DNA from: Micavibrio aeruginosavorus
GTDB taxonomy: Bacteria; Pseudomonadota; Alphaproteobacteria; Micavibrionales; Micavibrionaceae
Assembly: GCA_003241285.1 (NCBI GenBank)
Contig: QFOT01000001.1
Location: forward strand, 1-64,000
Direction: 5' to 3'
Length of the DNA: 64,000 nucleotides
In this document: one piece after another, positions 25,422 through 34,563 of the stretch
How positions within the stretch are numbered: the first letter of the stretch is position 1
Layout of the letters: every line of letters begins with the position of its first letter
The notes under the pieces: generated by a model
Database searches by the model: none
Told to the model about the DNA's origin: nothing
Seen by the model: only the letters and a program-made list of their open reading frames with translations
Program-made: the position numbers and the translations under genes

Positions 25422-25706
25422 TTATTCGGAAATATTCAGGCGCTCGCGAAGACCTTTTCCTGTTTTAAAGAAAGGCAATCTTTTCGCATCGACGGAAACG
25501 CTTTCGCCGGTGCGCGGATTACGCCCGGTGCGGGCCTGTCTTTCTTTCACGGAAAAAGCGCCAAAGCCCCTGAGCTCAACGCGGTCGCCTTTAATCAGTG
25601 CGGCGGTCACTTCTTCAAAAATCGTATCGATGATGGTTTCGACATCGCGCAGATAGAGGTGCGGATTTTTTTCTGCCAGAATTTGAATAAGCTCTGATCT
25701 TGTCAT
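25422..25706 (-). CDS. ihfB: integration host factor subunit beta
   Basis: DNA-bending HU/IHF family protein, 94 residues: [37 protein letters not shown] and the beta-arm tip [19 protein letters not shown], with the intercalating proline in RNPRTG. The combination MTRSELI and VELRGFGAF is characteristic of the beta subunit. First gene of ihfB-lapA-pyrF. Confidence 0.96.
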   Translation of the reverse strand: MTRSELIQILAEKNPHLYLRDVETIIDTIFEEVTAALIKGDRVELRGFGAFSVKERQARTGRNPRTGESVSVDAKRLPFFKTGKGLRERLNISE

Positions 25707-25738
25707 TCAACTAATTCCCGTTTTCCCAAAAGTTTTAA

Positions 25739-25766
25739 AACATGGTTTAGAACATGGTTTAGAATG
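25739..25766. repeat. short direct repeat upstream of ihfB
   Basis: AACATGGTTTAG occurs twice in tandem (25739-25750 and 25751-25762) and a partial third copy AATGG follows. It lies 33 bases upstream of the ihfB start and may be part of its promoter region. Confidence 0.5.
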
Positions 25767-25853
25767 GTCTATCCTGCCCTTATTTTTGACCGCTCGTCAA
25801 GTAATGCCCTGATACTATTGGCAATTTTAACTATTTTGTTGATTATGTAATCT

Positions 25854-28844
25854 TTATTGGGTGATGATGCCTTCAATGGCTTTTTCATCAAGCTCTTTTA
25901 AATCCTCCTCGCTCAAAGGATCGTCGATATTGGGCATAGCGCCTGCCGGCGCATTCAGCGCGTCTATATTACGCTGTCGCGCGCTGGATCCGGCAGAGGT
26001 CTGAACGGAGGCCGCCTGCTCGGTAGCTTTGGCCAGTTCATCAGTCGCCTCGACTTTCATTTCTTCTGGATCCTCAATGGACGCGTCAAGATCGACATTA
26101 AGGGACATGAACTCACGATCCGGCAGGCCGAAGGCGATTTTGTAATTGCCGCCTTTGACCGCAGGGAAAATAAAATAGCCATCGGAATCCGTTTCGGTTT
26201 TTTCGACTTCTTTACCATCTATGCCGCTGACCAATCTAACCACGACACCTTCAAGCCCGCGCTTCAGATGGGTTAGATAGCCCGCAATCTCTGACATTTT
26301 TACGAACGGGAAATCAATCACGGGCGTCGATCCCCGGCGCGGGATCAAATCACGGTGATCGAATTTCGGCGCGAGATAGATGTCGGGAATGGATTCTGTT
26401 TGAACAATGATACGCGCAGGCGCCTCGCCAAGCCCTGTCAGGTAAGATACGCCTTCTTTATCCGTCGCCGCTTTTTCTGATCTGGTGCTGGATTTAAATT
26501 CGACACCTTCAATCGTTTTCTCGCCGTTATCATAAATTTCATTGTTGTTGTCGTCGATAAAAGCTCTTGCCCCTAATGACGCCAGACCGCCCGTTCTAGG
26601 GTCGACAAAATGGTAGTTATTCTTTTGATCCGGTTGCAATGCCACTCTCAGACCTACCGTGAAGGCATAGTTGTTTTCGGTGTCGGCGTTGACATCGAAA
26701 TCGAGGCCGTATTTATCAAAATCCCGACTTAGCCGCAGATTAAGATTTTTTGTTTTGCTTTCAAAATCATGACTGCCTTCAAATCTGAAACTCGTCCGCG
26801 ATGAAAGGCTTTTCTGGCCGCTAAAACTCAAACGCCTGTACTTTGACGGCGCATCTTCGTCGAGATCATACAACAAGGCGCTCCTCAATCGTATATTATA
26901 GAGGCTTGCCAGAGCTGATAACTCGCCTTCAAAATCATCTATGCTCTTACTTTTTGAAAAGGTTCGAACAAGGTCGTTGTTTATGCTAATGCCCAGAAAT
27001 TTAAAGGAGGTGATCTGCTCAAAAATTCTGTCGTCTTCGCGATTTAGAAAATCCCTGTCCTCGACACGGAATGTGAGGTTGAGCCCGCCAAAATTTCTGC
27101 TTAGATTGACCTCGTTCCGGCTCTTTATGTCCTGATCTTCGGAAAGGAAATTCCGGTACGTGGTATGCGAAGCACCAAGATTGAATCCGAAAGGCTTCGT
27201 CGCTGCCGCCAGTTCATAGGCGCGACGACCGCTATCGGCGGCCAGGGCCTGGCCCTGCAGGTTGATGCCGCTGAATGACGTCGCTGCTGAAACGGCAGCG
27301 CCGCTCGCGCGAACCGAGTCCCGGTCATCGAAATTACTTCCGCTTTCAAATGAAGTGCTGGTAAAATTGCCGACATCGTTATTTATAGCATCCTGCGGGC
27401 CTGAATAAACGCTCGTGCCAAGAGTGAAGAATTTGCTGACGCCGTAGAAAATCTGCCCGCTCATGCCCGGCGTTCGGTTGCTCTGTGCATCTTCATCGAA
27501 TGGCAGAAAATCTGATTCAGGCGTACCGGCAGCGAAATCATATTGGATTTCGCCGTCGCGCAGGAGTCTGGGGCCTCTTGCAATTTCACGCTTTATGCTG
27601 GTTTTCTGTCCTTGTGGTCCATAAAGTATAACTTCAAAATTATTAAATCCGGACGGAAGATTAACGTTTTCGAACACGAACCGGCCATCTGACCCGACCT
27701 GCTGGAAAGCGATAAAGGAACCGTTACGGTACAGTTCAGCATCCCATCCGACTGGCGCGTCGCCATCGAGGATAAAATTCTCGGAATTGGTTGCGTATCT
27801 TGAACCAAGCCTTGAATCTGAAGAAATTTCAATCCCCGCGCCCCGCTGTCCGCCTGCAAACAGGGGCACGCTTGGAAAAGACACGTCGCCGAATGAAATT
27901 CTTCCGGCTCGCAATGGACCCAAAAGATTATTCTGGTTGTCCCGCCGTTGGAATGTAAGGCGGGAATTTGAAATCTCGGAAGTTCCCCGGCTGTTATAGC
28001 GAGTGCCGATGGCATAGTCGGCCTCGAATTTTGCAATGTCCTGATTTCCCTGCAATGTCGCAAGACCGAGAAAACTTTGACCGGAGCTGCTTTTTTGTAT
28101 CCCGCCTGTGGTCGTGATATAGAGCGACGGATAAGAAAAATTTCTGTACGGGGCTAAAACGGCATTTTGGGGTTTTATTGCATCATAGCGAAAAGTCTTC
28201 ATTCTCTTTTCGGCGTTTAGCAGACGTTTCATTCTTTCCTGGAAAGGCAAGTCGCTTCCGGTGTCGAGATCTAAAACCAGCGAGTTTATGTTGAGGGTCG
28301 CGGAAATGCCAAACCACTTTTTAAGCGATGACGCCCTGACAAAAATATCATCTTCGATAATTTCAGCCTCACCGGCCTCAAGTTTCTCTTTCTTGCCATC
28401 GACAAGAACATCTCCGGAATTGAGATCAAGCTGAAACACATTGTCAGATGAAATAAAGAATCCTTCCGCCTTCTTGTCGCCTGTATTTACGGTAATAGCA
28501 AAAGTCAGTAATTCCGCCATCGAGCGAAGCGGAACCATAACGTCGCTGTAGCTCGCCCCGGCCGGCAAGAAGATGCTAAGACCCTCTTCTCTGATCATCC
28601 CATTGATATTGACGGCCACGAGTATTTCATCATTGCCGGAAAGCTCTATCTTATTTTCTGTTTCAGTATCGTTGATGACATTGGCGGGCGGAGAATCCTG
28701 GTTTAATTGTTGTGCCCCTTCCTCTTGCAACTGAATTTCAGGCGCAGGCATTCCTTCAGCGGCCTGCGCAAAAGCGCCGCTGTTCACGGTTAGGCAAAGA
28801 CTCAAAACAATCGCCTTACATAAAGCGATTGATAGCGTTTTCAC
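25854..28844 (-). CDS. usher-like outer membrane assembly protein of chaperone-usher cluster
   Basis: 996 residues with a signal peptide (cleavage near GAFAQA). Residues about 70-200 hold a beta domain unlike the classical FimD N-terminal domain. A long, alternating beta-barrel region (about 240-760) follows, with Arg/Asp-rich strands. A plug-like segment reads PVGWDAELYRNGSFIAFQQV, then GRFVFENVNLPSG, resembling the usher plug. Two Ig-like or carboxypeptidase-regulatory-like domains come after (LASLGARAFIDDNNNEIYDN and LEGVVVRLVSGIDGKEVEKT). It follows a PapD-like chaperone and two DUF4402-type subunits, so the role as usher is well supported by context. The sequence is divergent and longer than the usual 800-850. 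GTG 28844 is the only usable start. Confidence 0.75.
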   Translation of the reverse strand: MKTLSIALCKAIVLSLCLTVNSGAFAQAAEGMPAPEIQLQEEGAQQLNQDSPPANVINDTETENKIELSGNDEILVAVNINGMIREEGLSIFLPAGASYSDVMVPLRSMAELLTFAITVNTGDKKAEGFFISSDNVFQLDLNSGDVLVDGKKEKLEAGEAEIIEDDIFVRASSLKKWFGISATLNINSLVLDLDTGSDLPFQERMKRLLNAEKRMKTFRYDAIKPQNAVLAPYRNFSYPSLYITTTGGIQKSSSGQSFLGLATLQGNQDIAKFEADYAIGTRYNSRGTSEISNSRLTFQRRDNQNNLLGPLRAGRISFGDVSFPSVPLFAGGQRGAGIEISSDSRLGSRYATNSENFILDGDAPVGWDAELYRNGSFIAFQQVGSDGRFVFENVNLPSGFNNFEVILYGPQGQKTSIKREIARGPRLLRDGEIQYDFAAGTPESDFLPFDEDAQSNRTPGMSGQIFYGVSKFFTLGTSVYSGPQDAINNDVGNFTSTSFESGSNFDDRDSVRASGAAVSAATSFSGINLQGQALAADSGRRAYELAAATKPFGFNLGASHTTYRNFLSEDQDIKSRNEVNLSRNFGGLNLTFRVEDRDFLNREDDRIFEQITSFKFLGISINNDLVRTFSKSKSIDDFEGELSALASLYNIRLRSALLYDLDEDAPSKYRRLSFSGQKSLSSRTSFRFEGSHDFESKTKNLNLRLSRDFDKYGLDFDVNADTENNYAFTVGLRVALQPDQKNNYHFVDPRTGGLASLGARAFIDDNNNEIYDNGEKTIEGVEFKSSTRSEKAATDKEGVSYLTGLGEAPARIIVQTESIPDIYLAPKFDHRDLIPRRGSTPVIDFPFVKMSEIAGYLTHLKRGLEGVVVRLVSGIDGKEVEKTETDSDGYFIFPAVKGGNYKIAFGLPDREFMSLNVDLDASIEDPEEMKVEATDELAKATEQAASVQTSAGSSARQRNIDALNAPAGAMPNIDDPLSEEDLKELDEKAIEGIITQ

Positions 28845-28909
28845 TTACATACAGTCTCCAAAAAGACGTGTTAAACGGAAATCCCGGGCAGGGATCTTCG
28901 GCTCCTTGG

Positions 28910-29743
28910 TTAAGGAATTGAGAGTGACGTTTCCTGAACGAGATCGGGTTTTGATTTTTCTCCGGTCAGTAAACGCAATTGTATTTTTCCGCCCTGAATC
29001 CCCTCAGGCAGTTTAAAGTCGAACTTATAATCCCGCTTGTCGATTTCCCGGTATATATAGGCTGTGCGGCGTTTGCCGATTTGCTTAGAGTCATATAAGA
29101 CGTCAAAGAAGGCTACGCCCTGCCCGTTTCCGGAGCGGGTCAGCTGCATCGACACCGTATATGTTCCCGGCTGCGCGCCGGGCTTCACCGATTTCGAAAT
29201 TTTAGGATCGATCCAGTTTACCGATGTTTCCACTTTTCCTTTGCTAAGGGTGACGGGCATCATGACCGAATACGCTAATGGTACGCTGGTCACAGCCTGA
29301 CCACTTGCGACCGCCAAACCTTCCACTTCTGGCTTGCTTTGCTTAGTGCTGTCTTCAAGAAAATAGACATGCGAATGATACTGGCCGTCTGGCGTATCGG
29401 CTGGCATTTTGGCCATTATCCGGACAGATTGTTTTTGCCCTGCCGGGATTGTGAATTGACGTGGGAAAAAGCGAAGCATTTTCTTTGCCGAATAGTCAAA
29501 ATTATCAACGGTCTGCGTTACACCCTTCTCCAGCATAATAATATCCTTCACGCCGACAGTGTACGTCCGGTCCAAATTGGACATGTTGGTGACGTTCATA
29601 ACCGCCACTTTGCTTTTTTCGCTAAGATTGACGCGCGTGGGGCTGACAAAGAGTATTTCCGACGCAAAAGCAGGAATAGCATAAAGTGCAGTCAGAATAA
29701 TTTGCACCGCGAGGAGCGTTAGAAAATTTCTGTTTTTTTTCAT
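28910..29743 (-). CDS. PapD-like periplasmic fimbrial chaperone
   Basis: Periplasmic chaperone expected to cap fimbrial subunits and hand them to the usher. 277 residues, signal peptide to about 27 (ending AIPAFA). The Ig-like first domain starts EILFVSPTRVNLSEKSKVAV, with MNVTNMSNLDRTYTV and RFFPRQFTIPAGQKQSVRIM, the conserved G1/F1 strand arrangement and a basic residue before the Pro-Arg motif. The second domain is shorter and ends ETSLSIP. AAGGTTGGACA precedes ATG 29743. Its gene lies 17 bases after the minor pilin gene and 65 bases before the usher. Confidence 0.85.
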   Translation of the reverse strand: MKKNRNFLTLLAVQIILTALYAIPAFASEILFVSPTRVNLSEKSKVAVMNVTNMSNLDRTYTVGVKDIIMLEKGVTQTVDNFDYSAKKMLRFFPRQFTIPAGQKQSVRIMAKMPADTPDGQYHSHVYFLEDSTKQSKPEVEGLAVASGQAVTSVPLAYSVMMPVTLSKGKVETSVNWIDPKISKSVKPGAQPGTYTVSMQLTRSGNGQGVAFFDVLYDSKQIGKRRTAYIYREIDKRDYKFDFKLPEGIQGGKIQLRLLTGEKSKPDLVQETSLSIP

Positions 29744-29759
29744 TGTCCAACCTTTTCCA

Positions 29760-30320
29760 TTATTGAAAAACTGCGCTAAGGGTTAAAGAAGCACCGCCGC
29801 CATTTGAGCTTGTGAAAGAGCTCTCGCCGCTTAAGGCGCCGGAAGAAATATTGAGCTTTCCACCAAAAAAGAGTTTCGGATTCGGCGAATTATCAAGATC
29901 AATGACAAGAGCATCAGGCGCGCCGCCGCCGGCTCCTTCGCATTCATCAGCGCTGCCAGGAGGCAATCCTGTATCTACCGCCACTTCGATATCGCTGATG
30001 GGAATAGGGGATCCGCTGCTGCTGGCCAACGCACCGGTATCGTCGCATCTGATTTCAACAATGCCGGTTGAGCCCGTGATCGAAATCTGGGCCGGGACCG
30101 CGCCACCTTGATAATATAGCCCGCTTCCGGTGAGATTAACGGCTCCGTTGGTTCCAAGTGTTAATTCGCCGCTGTGAAAAGATGAATATTCTATCAATCC
30201 GAAATTCATGTTGCTGTCGAGCGCCATTTGCACCGTCTGGGCAAATGCCGGGGAGATCAACGAAAGCAAAAGAATTAATCCCGGCGATTTACAGAACGCG
30301 CCTTTGATTCGGGCATACAT
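29760..30320 (-). CDS. DUF4402-type fimbrial subunit (second)
   Basis: 186-residue secreted protein; signal peptide ends near SPAFA. After it come QTVQMALDSNMNFGLIEYSS, LTLGTNGAVNLTGSGLYYQG, AQISITGSTGIVEIRCDD and the terminal GASLTLSAVFQ, the order of strands seen in DUF4402 proteins and shared with the gene at 30450. Two Cys (RCDD and DECEG) may form a disulphide. A Gly/Ser-rich stretch precedes the last strands. It comes after the terminator at 30405-30433, so it may be made in smaller amounts, as a minor or tip subunit. Confidence 0.75.
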   Translation of the reverse strand: MYARIKGAFCKSPGLILLLSLISPAFAQTVQMALDSNMNFGLIEYSSFHSGELTLGTNGAVNLTGSGLYYQGGAVPAQISITGSTGIVEIRCDDTGALASSSGSPIPISDIEVAVDTGLPPGSADECEGAGGGAPDALVIDLDNSPNPKLFFGGKLNISSGALSGESSFTSSNGGGASLTLSAVFQ

Positions 30321-30404
30321 ACCTCTAGATATATTGAAATTTGCCTTTAAAATATATGCTTAACGAAACTAGGGCAGGTTTAATACATTAATTATCCACA
30401 TATA

Positions 30405-30433
30405 AAAACCGCCGCTTTGGAAGCGGCGGTTTT
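30405..30433 (-). terminator. terminator between the two fimbrial subunit genes
   Basis: Perfect 13-bp stem AAAACCGCCGCTT / AAGCGGCGGTTTT with a three-base loop, just downstream of the first pilin gene on the minus strand, ending in a T-run. It should limit read-through from the first subunit gene into the subunit-chaperone-usher genes. Confidence 0.85.
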
Positions 30434-30449
30434 CATGAATTCTTCGGGA

Positions 30450-31043
30450 TTATTGGTAAGTAACAGCCAGAGTGATCGTCGTACCGCCTGTACCTGTTGC
30501 GTAAACGCCATCGGTATCGAGCGGCGAAGCCGTCAGGTCAAGAGAGGCGCCGACAAGAATCGTATCATCTGTTGCCAGGTCCATTGTTTCGGATGTGGTT
30601 GTAGAGTCGACACAAGCATTCGCTGCTCCCGTGGCAACGCCAATCGTATTGTCTGCCCCGGCAATAACTTCAATACCAACTATATTGAGCGTGTTACCGG
30701 CACCGTCGCCCATAGTTGCCGTGGCGTCACAGGCGATATCCACATCGGAAGCGCCATCACCGGCAACGGTAATTTCACCGGCTCCTGGAGCCAGAGGTGT
30801 TGTATCAAAGGTTACCCCCGTACCTCCGGCAACAGCGTCGTTCGTTGCAAGTGTAACGGTACCGGAGTTAGCGGCCAGGTAATCGATTGTGCCGAAGCTC
30901 ATGATAGCGGCTTCTGTAAGCTCAATCGCCGCACGGCCTTGAGCTGTTGCGTTAATTTCTAATTCTGTTGCTTTGGCGGAGTTTACTCCCCCTAACGCGA
31001 CGGTTAAAGCAGTGGCAAGCAGCAATTTCTTTGCGGTTCTCAT
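30450..31043 (-). CDS. DUF4402-type fimbrial subunit (probable major)
   Basis: 197 residues, signal peptide ending near NSAKA. The mature protein is rich in Ala, Gly and Thr, with TAQGRAAIELTEAAIMSFGT, GTVTLATNDAVAGG, DVDIACDATATMGDG and the C-terminal GTTITLAVTYQ. These match the DUF4402 strand pattern and the second subunit (IEY/IDY, GTNGAV/ATNDAV, TLSAVFQ/TLAVTYQ). Two Cys are present (IACDA and NACVD). It is first in the cluster, has a strong ribosome site (AAAGGGA), and is followed by a strong terminator, as expected for an abundant structural subunit. Confidence 0.78.
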   Translation of the reverse strand: MRTAKKLLLATALTVALGGVNSAKATELEINATAQGRAAIELTEAAIMSFGTIDYLAANSGTVTLATNDAVAGGTGVTFDTTPLAPGAGEITVAGDGASDVDIACDATATMGDGAGNTLNIVGIEVIAGADNTIGVATGAANACVDSTTTSETMDLATDDTILVGASLDLTASPLDTDGVYATGTGGTTITLAVTYQ

Positions 31044-31366
31044 AATAAATCCCTTTCTGAGGATGTGTGTTGCTAAAATAATATTACCTGTTCGTCGTTA
31101 AGTTCGATTTAAATAAAGATAAAATTCGATCTTTATTCAGACCTTCCTCGTCTATACTTAACAAAAAGTTCCTAATGAAAGCTTAAATGCACAGGCCGTG
31201 CCAGATCACGCCGATAAGCTCAAAACAGCTGAAAATAAATGATAAATTGATTGTGGATCATTTTTAGGGAAATTAGTTTACTTCTATCTCATGCAGAATT
31301 TGGTGAGATCGGCATATTTTCTTACCCGGTAAATTTTTCCAGCGCGGCAATAAATACCTTTAAATT
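31044..31366. other. intergenic region upstream of pilin gene
   Basis: About 320 AT-rich bases between the pilin gene and the 31367 gene, which are both on the minus strand. It must hold the pilin promoter. No ORF with a ribosome site was found. It contains the inverted repeat at 31112-31137. Confidence 0.6.
31112..31137. promoter_or_regulatory. inverted repeat upstream of pilin gene
   Basis: AATAAAGAT and ATCTTTATT form a perfect 9-bp inverted repeat with an 8-base spacer, about 70-95 bases upstream of the pilin start. It could be an operator or a short hairpin in the 5' leader. Confidence 0.35.
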
Positions 31367-31978
31367 TTACTGGCCGAGCGTATCGTCCACCACCGGAATA
31401 TCCTCGATCAGGAGCGTTTCCTCCAGAATCTTGACCTGGCCGCCGGGCGCGATATCGACAATCGACTTAAACAGGGAATCCTTGAACATCATATGGATGC
31501 CAAGGCGGTAGACCCCGTTCTCCGTGCTTTCCAGCTGTATCGGCGCCACCATTTTGCCGATCGCTTTGCGGGCGGCGGGCGGCGGCTCTTCCCGCCACTG
31601 GATATCGTCGACACTTTCGATAATGATAAATCGTCCATGGCGCCCCCGGACGAAGGAAAAGAAAAACCGCGCGTAATCGATCACGGTTTTTTCGTTCAGC
31701 GCTACAGGGGCATTTTCGTTCAGGCCATAAATCGGCGCGTTGGTAAAATCTAGGATGGTCGCCTGATCACCCAGCATGACGACGAAGCGGCGGGCGGGCG
31801 GCATATTCTTATGGTCAGCTATATCGAAAAACTTTGAATTTTTATAAAAAGGAAGCTCGCGCGCCATAATGACCGTAGAAGCCGGGTCGAACTGGCTGCC
31901 GTCAAAATCGCTTTTCAGCTTTTCGACGAGATCTTTGGTTTGCGCTTTGTCGAGTTTGACATAGGAGTCTTGGAACAT
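31367..31978 (-). CDS. conserved hypothetical protein, paralogue of the 10.9 kb gene
   Basis: 203 residues, soluble, function unknown. It aligns with the 10943-11563 product across the centre: DFTNAPIYGLNENAPVAL, then VIDYARFFFSFVRG and RFIIIESVDDIQW. Both then have a hydrophobic beta segment (GVYRLGIHMMFKDSLFKSIV here) and an acidic Leu/Ile-rich C-terminus (LEETLLIEDIPVVDD). AAGGG precedes ATG 31978. It lies downstream of the 709-residue FkbM-type protein on the same strand (51-base gap), so they may be co-transcribed. Confidence 0.7.
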   Translation of the reverse strand: MFQDSYVKLDKAQTKDLVEKLKSDFDGSQFDPASTVIMARELPFYKNSKFFDIADHKNMPPARRFVVMLGDQATILDFTNAPIYGLNENAPVALNEKTVIDYARFFFSFVRGRHGRFIIIESVDDIQWREEPPPAARKAIGKMVAPIQLESTENGVYRLGIHMMFKDSLFKSIVDIAPGGQVKILEETLLIEDIPVVDDTLGQ

Positions 31979-32029
31979 GAGGAGCCCTTAATTTTTACTT
32001 ATATATATAGTGTAATTCTTAAAAGCTTC

Positions 32030-34159
32030 TTACCGCTCATGTAATTCCTTGATTTCGAGGGCTTTGGCCCTTGATTGGTCTTTTTCGGTAACGGCCAGAT
32101 ACATGGGGTCGTTAGGGGTGGCAAAGTCATATATTTTATAGCCGAAATCTTTCAGGTAAGAAGCTATTTCCATGACGCTGTCACCATGCGCTTCGAAATA
32201 GATCATTGGTTTTAAGTGGGTCAGAATTTCTGTGGCGCCTTTCAGGGCCTCCAGCTCCATACCCTCTATATCCATCTTGATCAGTTTGCATTCTTTCAGC
32301 TTGAGCGAATCCAGTGGCCGCACGGCGACTTCATGTTCACCTTGCCGGGCCTTGGGCTGAAATCCGCCGAAATTCTGGAATTTGGTCGGATCGAGTTCCT
32401 GAACTTTAAGAATGCCTTCTTTTTCACCGCAAGCCTGATTCAGTGTATAGACATTCGTCAGGCTGTTATTTGCGATATTGGCGCACAGGCTTTGAAATAA
32501 TATGCGCTGGGGCTCCATGGCATATAGACGCCCTGACGCGCCGATGATTTTGGCGATAGGTAATGTATGGGAACCTATATTTGATCCAAGCTCGACGACG
32601 GTATCGCCGAAATCCAGCAAGGATTTCATGAAACCTATTTCATGGTCGCACCAGCTGCCGCCAGAGATCAGGCTCCGCCCTATATATTCGTCGTTTCTGT
32701 TGGCGACCACGGTTCCATATTTGCCTTTTACGAGAATATTCCATTCCTGCGTCAACCCGTATGTCGACATCAGGCGTACGCGCTCGCTGTTCATGGGATT
32801 ATTCATGACCTTTTCATCATTTGTGAAAGTCCAGAAGATGGAGCCTTCTTTATGCTGCAGGTCTTTGCCAAAAAGCTCGTCACCGGAAATCGTGTCGATA
32901 GTTACTTTTTTAGAATAATTACTATTCATGTCGAACAAGGCAACCTGGTCGATAAACCAGAATTCTTTCCGGCTGGCTATGTTTTTAAGAATAATATTGC
33001 TCATGTAAGAAAGAGCGTCGAGCGCGCTATCGCTTTTGGAAAAACTGACAAACCCGCCGGCAAACTTATCCCATAAAGGGGCTGCGGGATTATAGGTCAA
33101 TAAAATATCTGCATTTTTAATTTTGTCGTTCTTGAACGGATCCTTGCGCAAAATGGCGTCCGCGTCTACCAGGGCCAGCCTCTCGGATAGGCTCGACTCT
33201 TTCAATATCTGCCATGCGCGGCAAAACCGCATAGTCGAATAATAGGTCGGCATGCCCGATACGACTTGGTATGAAATTTTTTCATAGGAATAGCTTAAAT
33301 TCAGTTCGGGAAATTTTTCATCGTACATCTGTAAAAGTTCGAGATCCACGCCCATCGGCGCGTATAGATGCACATGAATTCCAAAATCCCGATCTTTGAT
33401 TTCCAGCGCCGACAGAATAAGCGTCGGTATAAATTCACGGAGATAATTCGTTTCCGCCGCCGCCATTAAAATATTTTTTTGGCTCGGGGATTTCACCATG
33501 ATGAGCTTCGGGAATTTTTCCAGAAGTTCTTCATTGAGCTGCGGGTGTTTGGCTAAATCGCCGGACAGATAAAGAGGGGACGGTTTTCTGTCCTTGATGG
33601 CTTCGCCTATGCTGATCAGGTTTAAAATGCGCTCCGGCAGCAATTTACTTTTCGTTGCGGATAAATAAAGACTTTTCCATTGCTCGTCACCGGCTAGGTA
33701 ATAGATAAGGAAAAGCAGCGACATCGACGGGGCGTGGTTTGGCTCTTTTTTCCGGGCGATTTTCAGCTCTTTTACAGCTTCGTTAAAATCACGGTTCTTT
33801 ACATGCAGAAATGCTTTATCAAAATTTAAATACGCGCTGTCGGGATAAGCTTCTACGAGCGATGAAAAATATTCGATCAGCTCGCTATTGGGAATTTTCT
33901 TCTGCCTCCAGTAAATGCAAATCTGCCAGGAGAGGAAAGCGTTTTGCGCTTCGGGCGGAAATTTTATCAGGCAATTTTCAGCAAAAGCCAGTGCTTCGTC
34001 ATATCTGTTCTGTTCGATCATCTGGCTGATCTTGGTGATGGCTTCGCCTTCCTCCGTCGCCTCCTCATAATATTTTGGCATAATGAGAGTAAGATCCGGA
34101 TTACTGTCAAAATAGTAACCGTTCACTTCTCTTAAAATATTGTAATCTTTGTCTGCCAT
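32030..34159 (-). CDS. TPR / glycosyltransferase-like / FkbM methyltransferase fusion
   Basis: 709 residues, no signal peptide. Residues about 37-170 hold helical repeats of TPR type (RYDEALAFAENCLIKFPPEA, FNEAVKELKIARKKEPNHA). The middle (about 200-480) looks like a nucleotide-sugar transferase domain, with SERLALVDADAILRKDPF carrying a DxD motif. From 521 a SAM-dependent FkbM methyltransferase follows: VVELGSNIGSHTLPIAKIIG, LYAMEPQ, and KLIKMDIEGMELEALKGA near 627-640. The combination suggests sugar transfer and methylation in glycan or O-antigen modification. No sugar cluster lies nearby. Domain calls at the ends are firm; the middle is inferred. Confidence 0.75.
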   Translation of the reverse strand: MADKDYNILREVNGYYFDSNPDLTLIMPKYYEEATEEGEAITKISQMIEQNRYDEALAFAENCLIKFPPEAQNAFLSWQICIYWRQKKIPNSELIEYFSSLVEAYPDSAYLNFDKAFLHVKNRDFNEAVKELKIARKKEPNHAPSMSLLFLIYYLAGDEQWKSLYLSATKSKLLPERILNLISIGEAIKDRKPSPLYLSGDLAKHPQLNEELLEKFPKLIMVKSPSQKNILMAAAETNYLREFIPTLILSALEIKDRDFGIHVHLYAPMGVDLELLQMYDEKFPELNLSYSYEKISYQVVSGMPTYYSTMRFCRAWQILKESSLSERLALVDADAILRKDPFKNDKIKNADILLTYNPAAPLWDKFAGGFVSFSKSDSALDALSYMSNIILKNIASRKEFWFIDQVALFDMNSNYSKKVTIDTISGDELFGKDLQHKEGSIFWTFTNDEKVMNNPMNSERVRLMSTYGLTQEWNILVKGKYGTVVANRNDEYIGRSLISGGSWCDHEIGFMKSLLDFGDTVVELGSNIGSHTLPIAKIIGASGRLYAMEPQRILFQSLCANIANNSLTNVYTLNQACGEKEGILKVQELDPTKFQNFGGFQPKARQGEHEVAVRPLDSLKLKECKLIKMDIEGMELEALKGATEILTHLKPMIYFEAHGDSVMEIASYLKDFGYKIYDFATPNDPMYLAVTEKDQSRAKALEIKELHER

Positions 34160-34563
34160 AAGAACCCCGCAAATTAAAGCCAGTTAAATCTACGCCAGAT
34201 TTATCTGCGCCAATAGAGGGAAAATCTTGGCCTTATTTTCGATACGCCCTGATCGGGGGATCTCTGTGGATAGAAGGCTGATAAAGTAACGGATTATTCA
34301 TGTATGAAGCTATCCAGATTCCGCGCTCAGCTTAAAAGAGATTCCGCCACCATGGAGAAACTTTATAAGCCGGCATTCTTGAATCGAGGATATCTCGTTT
34401 TGTTCACGGCAGATATTCGGGGACTCTCATATTTGCGGTATGAGTCCATAGCGTTTCGCATGTGGGTAAGACTCGGGACAGATTTTATCCCCATGACTCA
34501 TGCCCCCTAATATCTATTACTACTGAATCTAAGATATATAATATTTAAAGAAAGAGGAGTTTT
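34160..34563. other. intergenic region, no convincing gene
   Basis: About 400 bases between two minus-strand genes. A plus-strand frame of 68 codons (34304-34510) exists but lacks a ribosome site and resembles nothing. It probably carries the promoter of the 709-residue gene. Confidence 0.5.

Noticed and set aside
30392..30400. DnaA box TTATCCACA near the fimbrial terminator
   Set aside because: Isolated match beside a terminator, likely chance.
34304..34510. Plus-strand ORF of 68 codons
   Set aside because: No ribosome site, no family resemblance, in a promoter-like gap.
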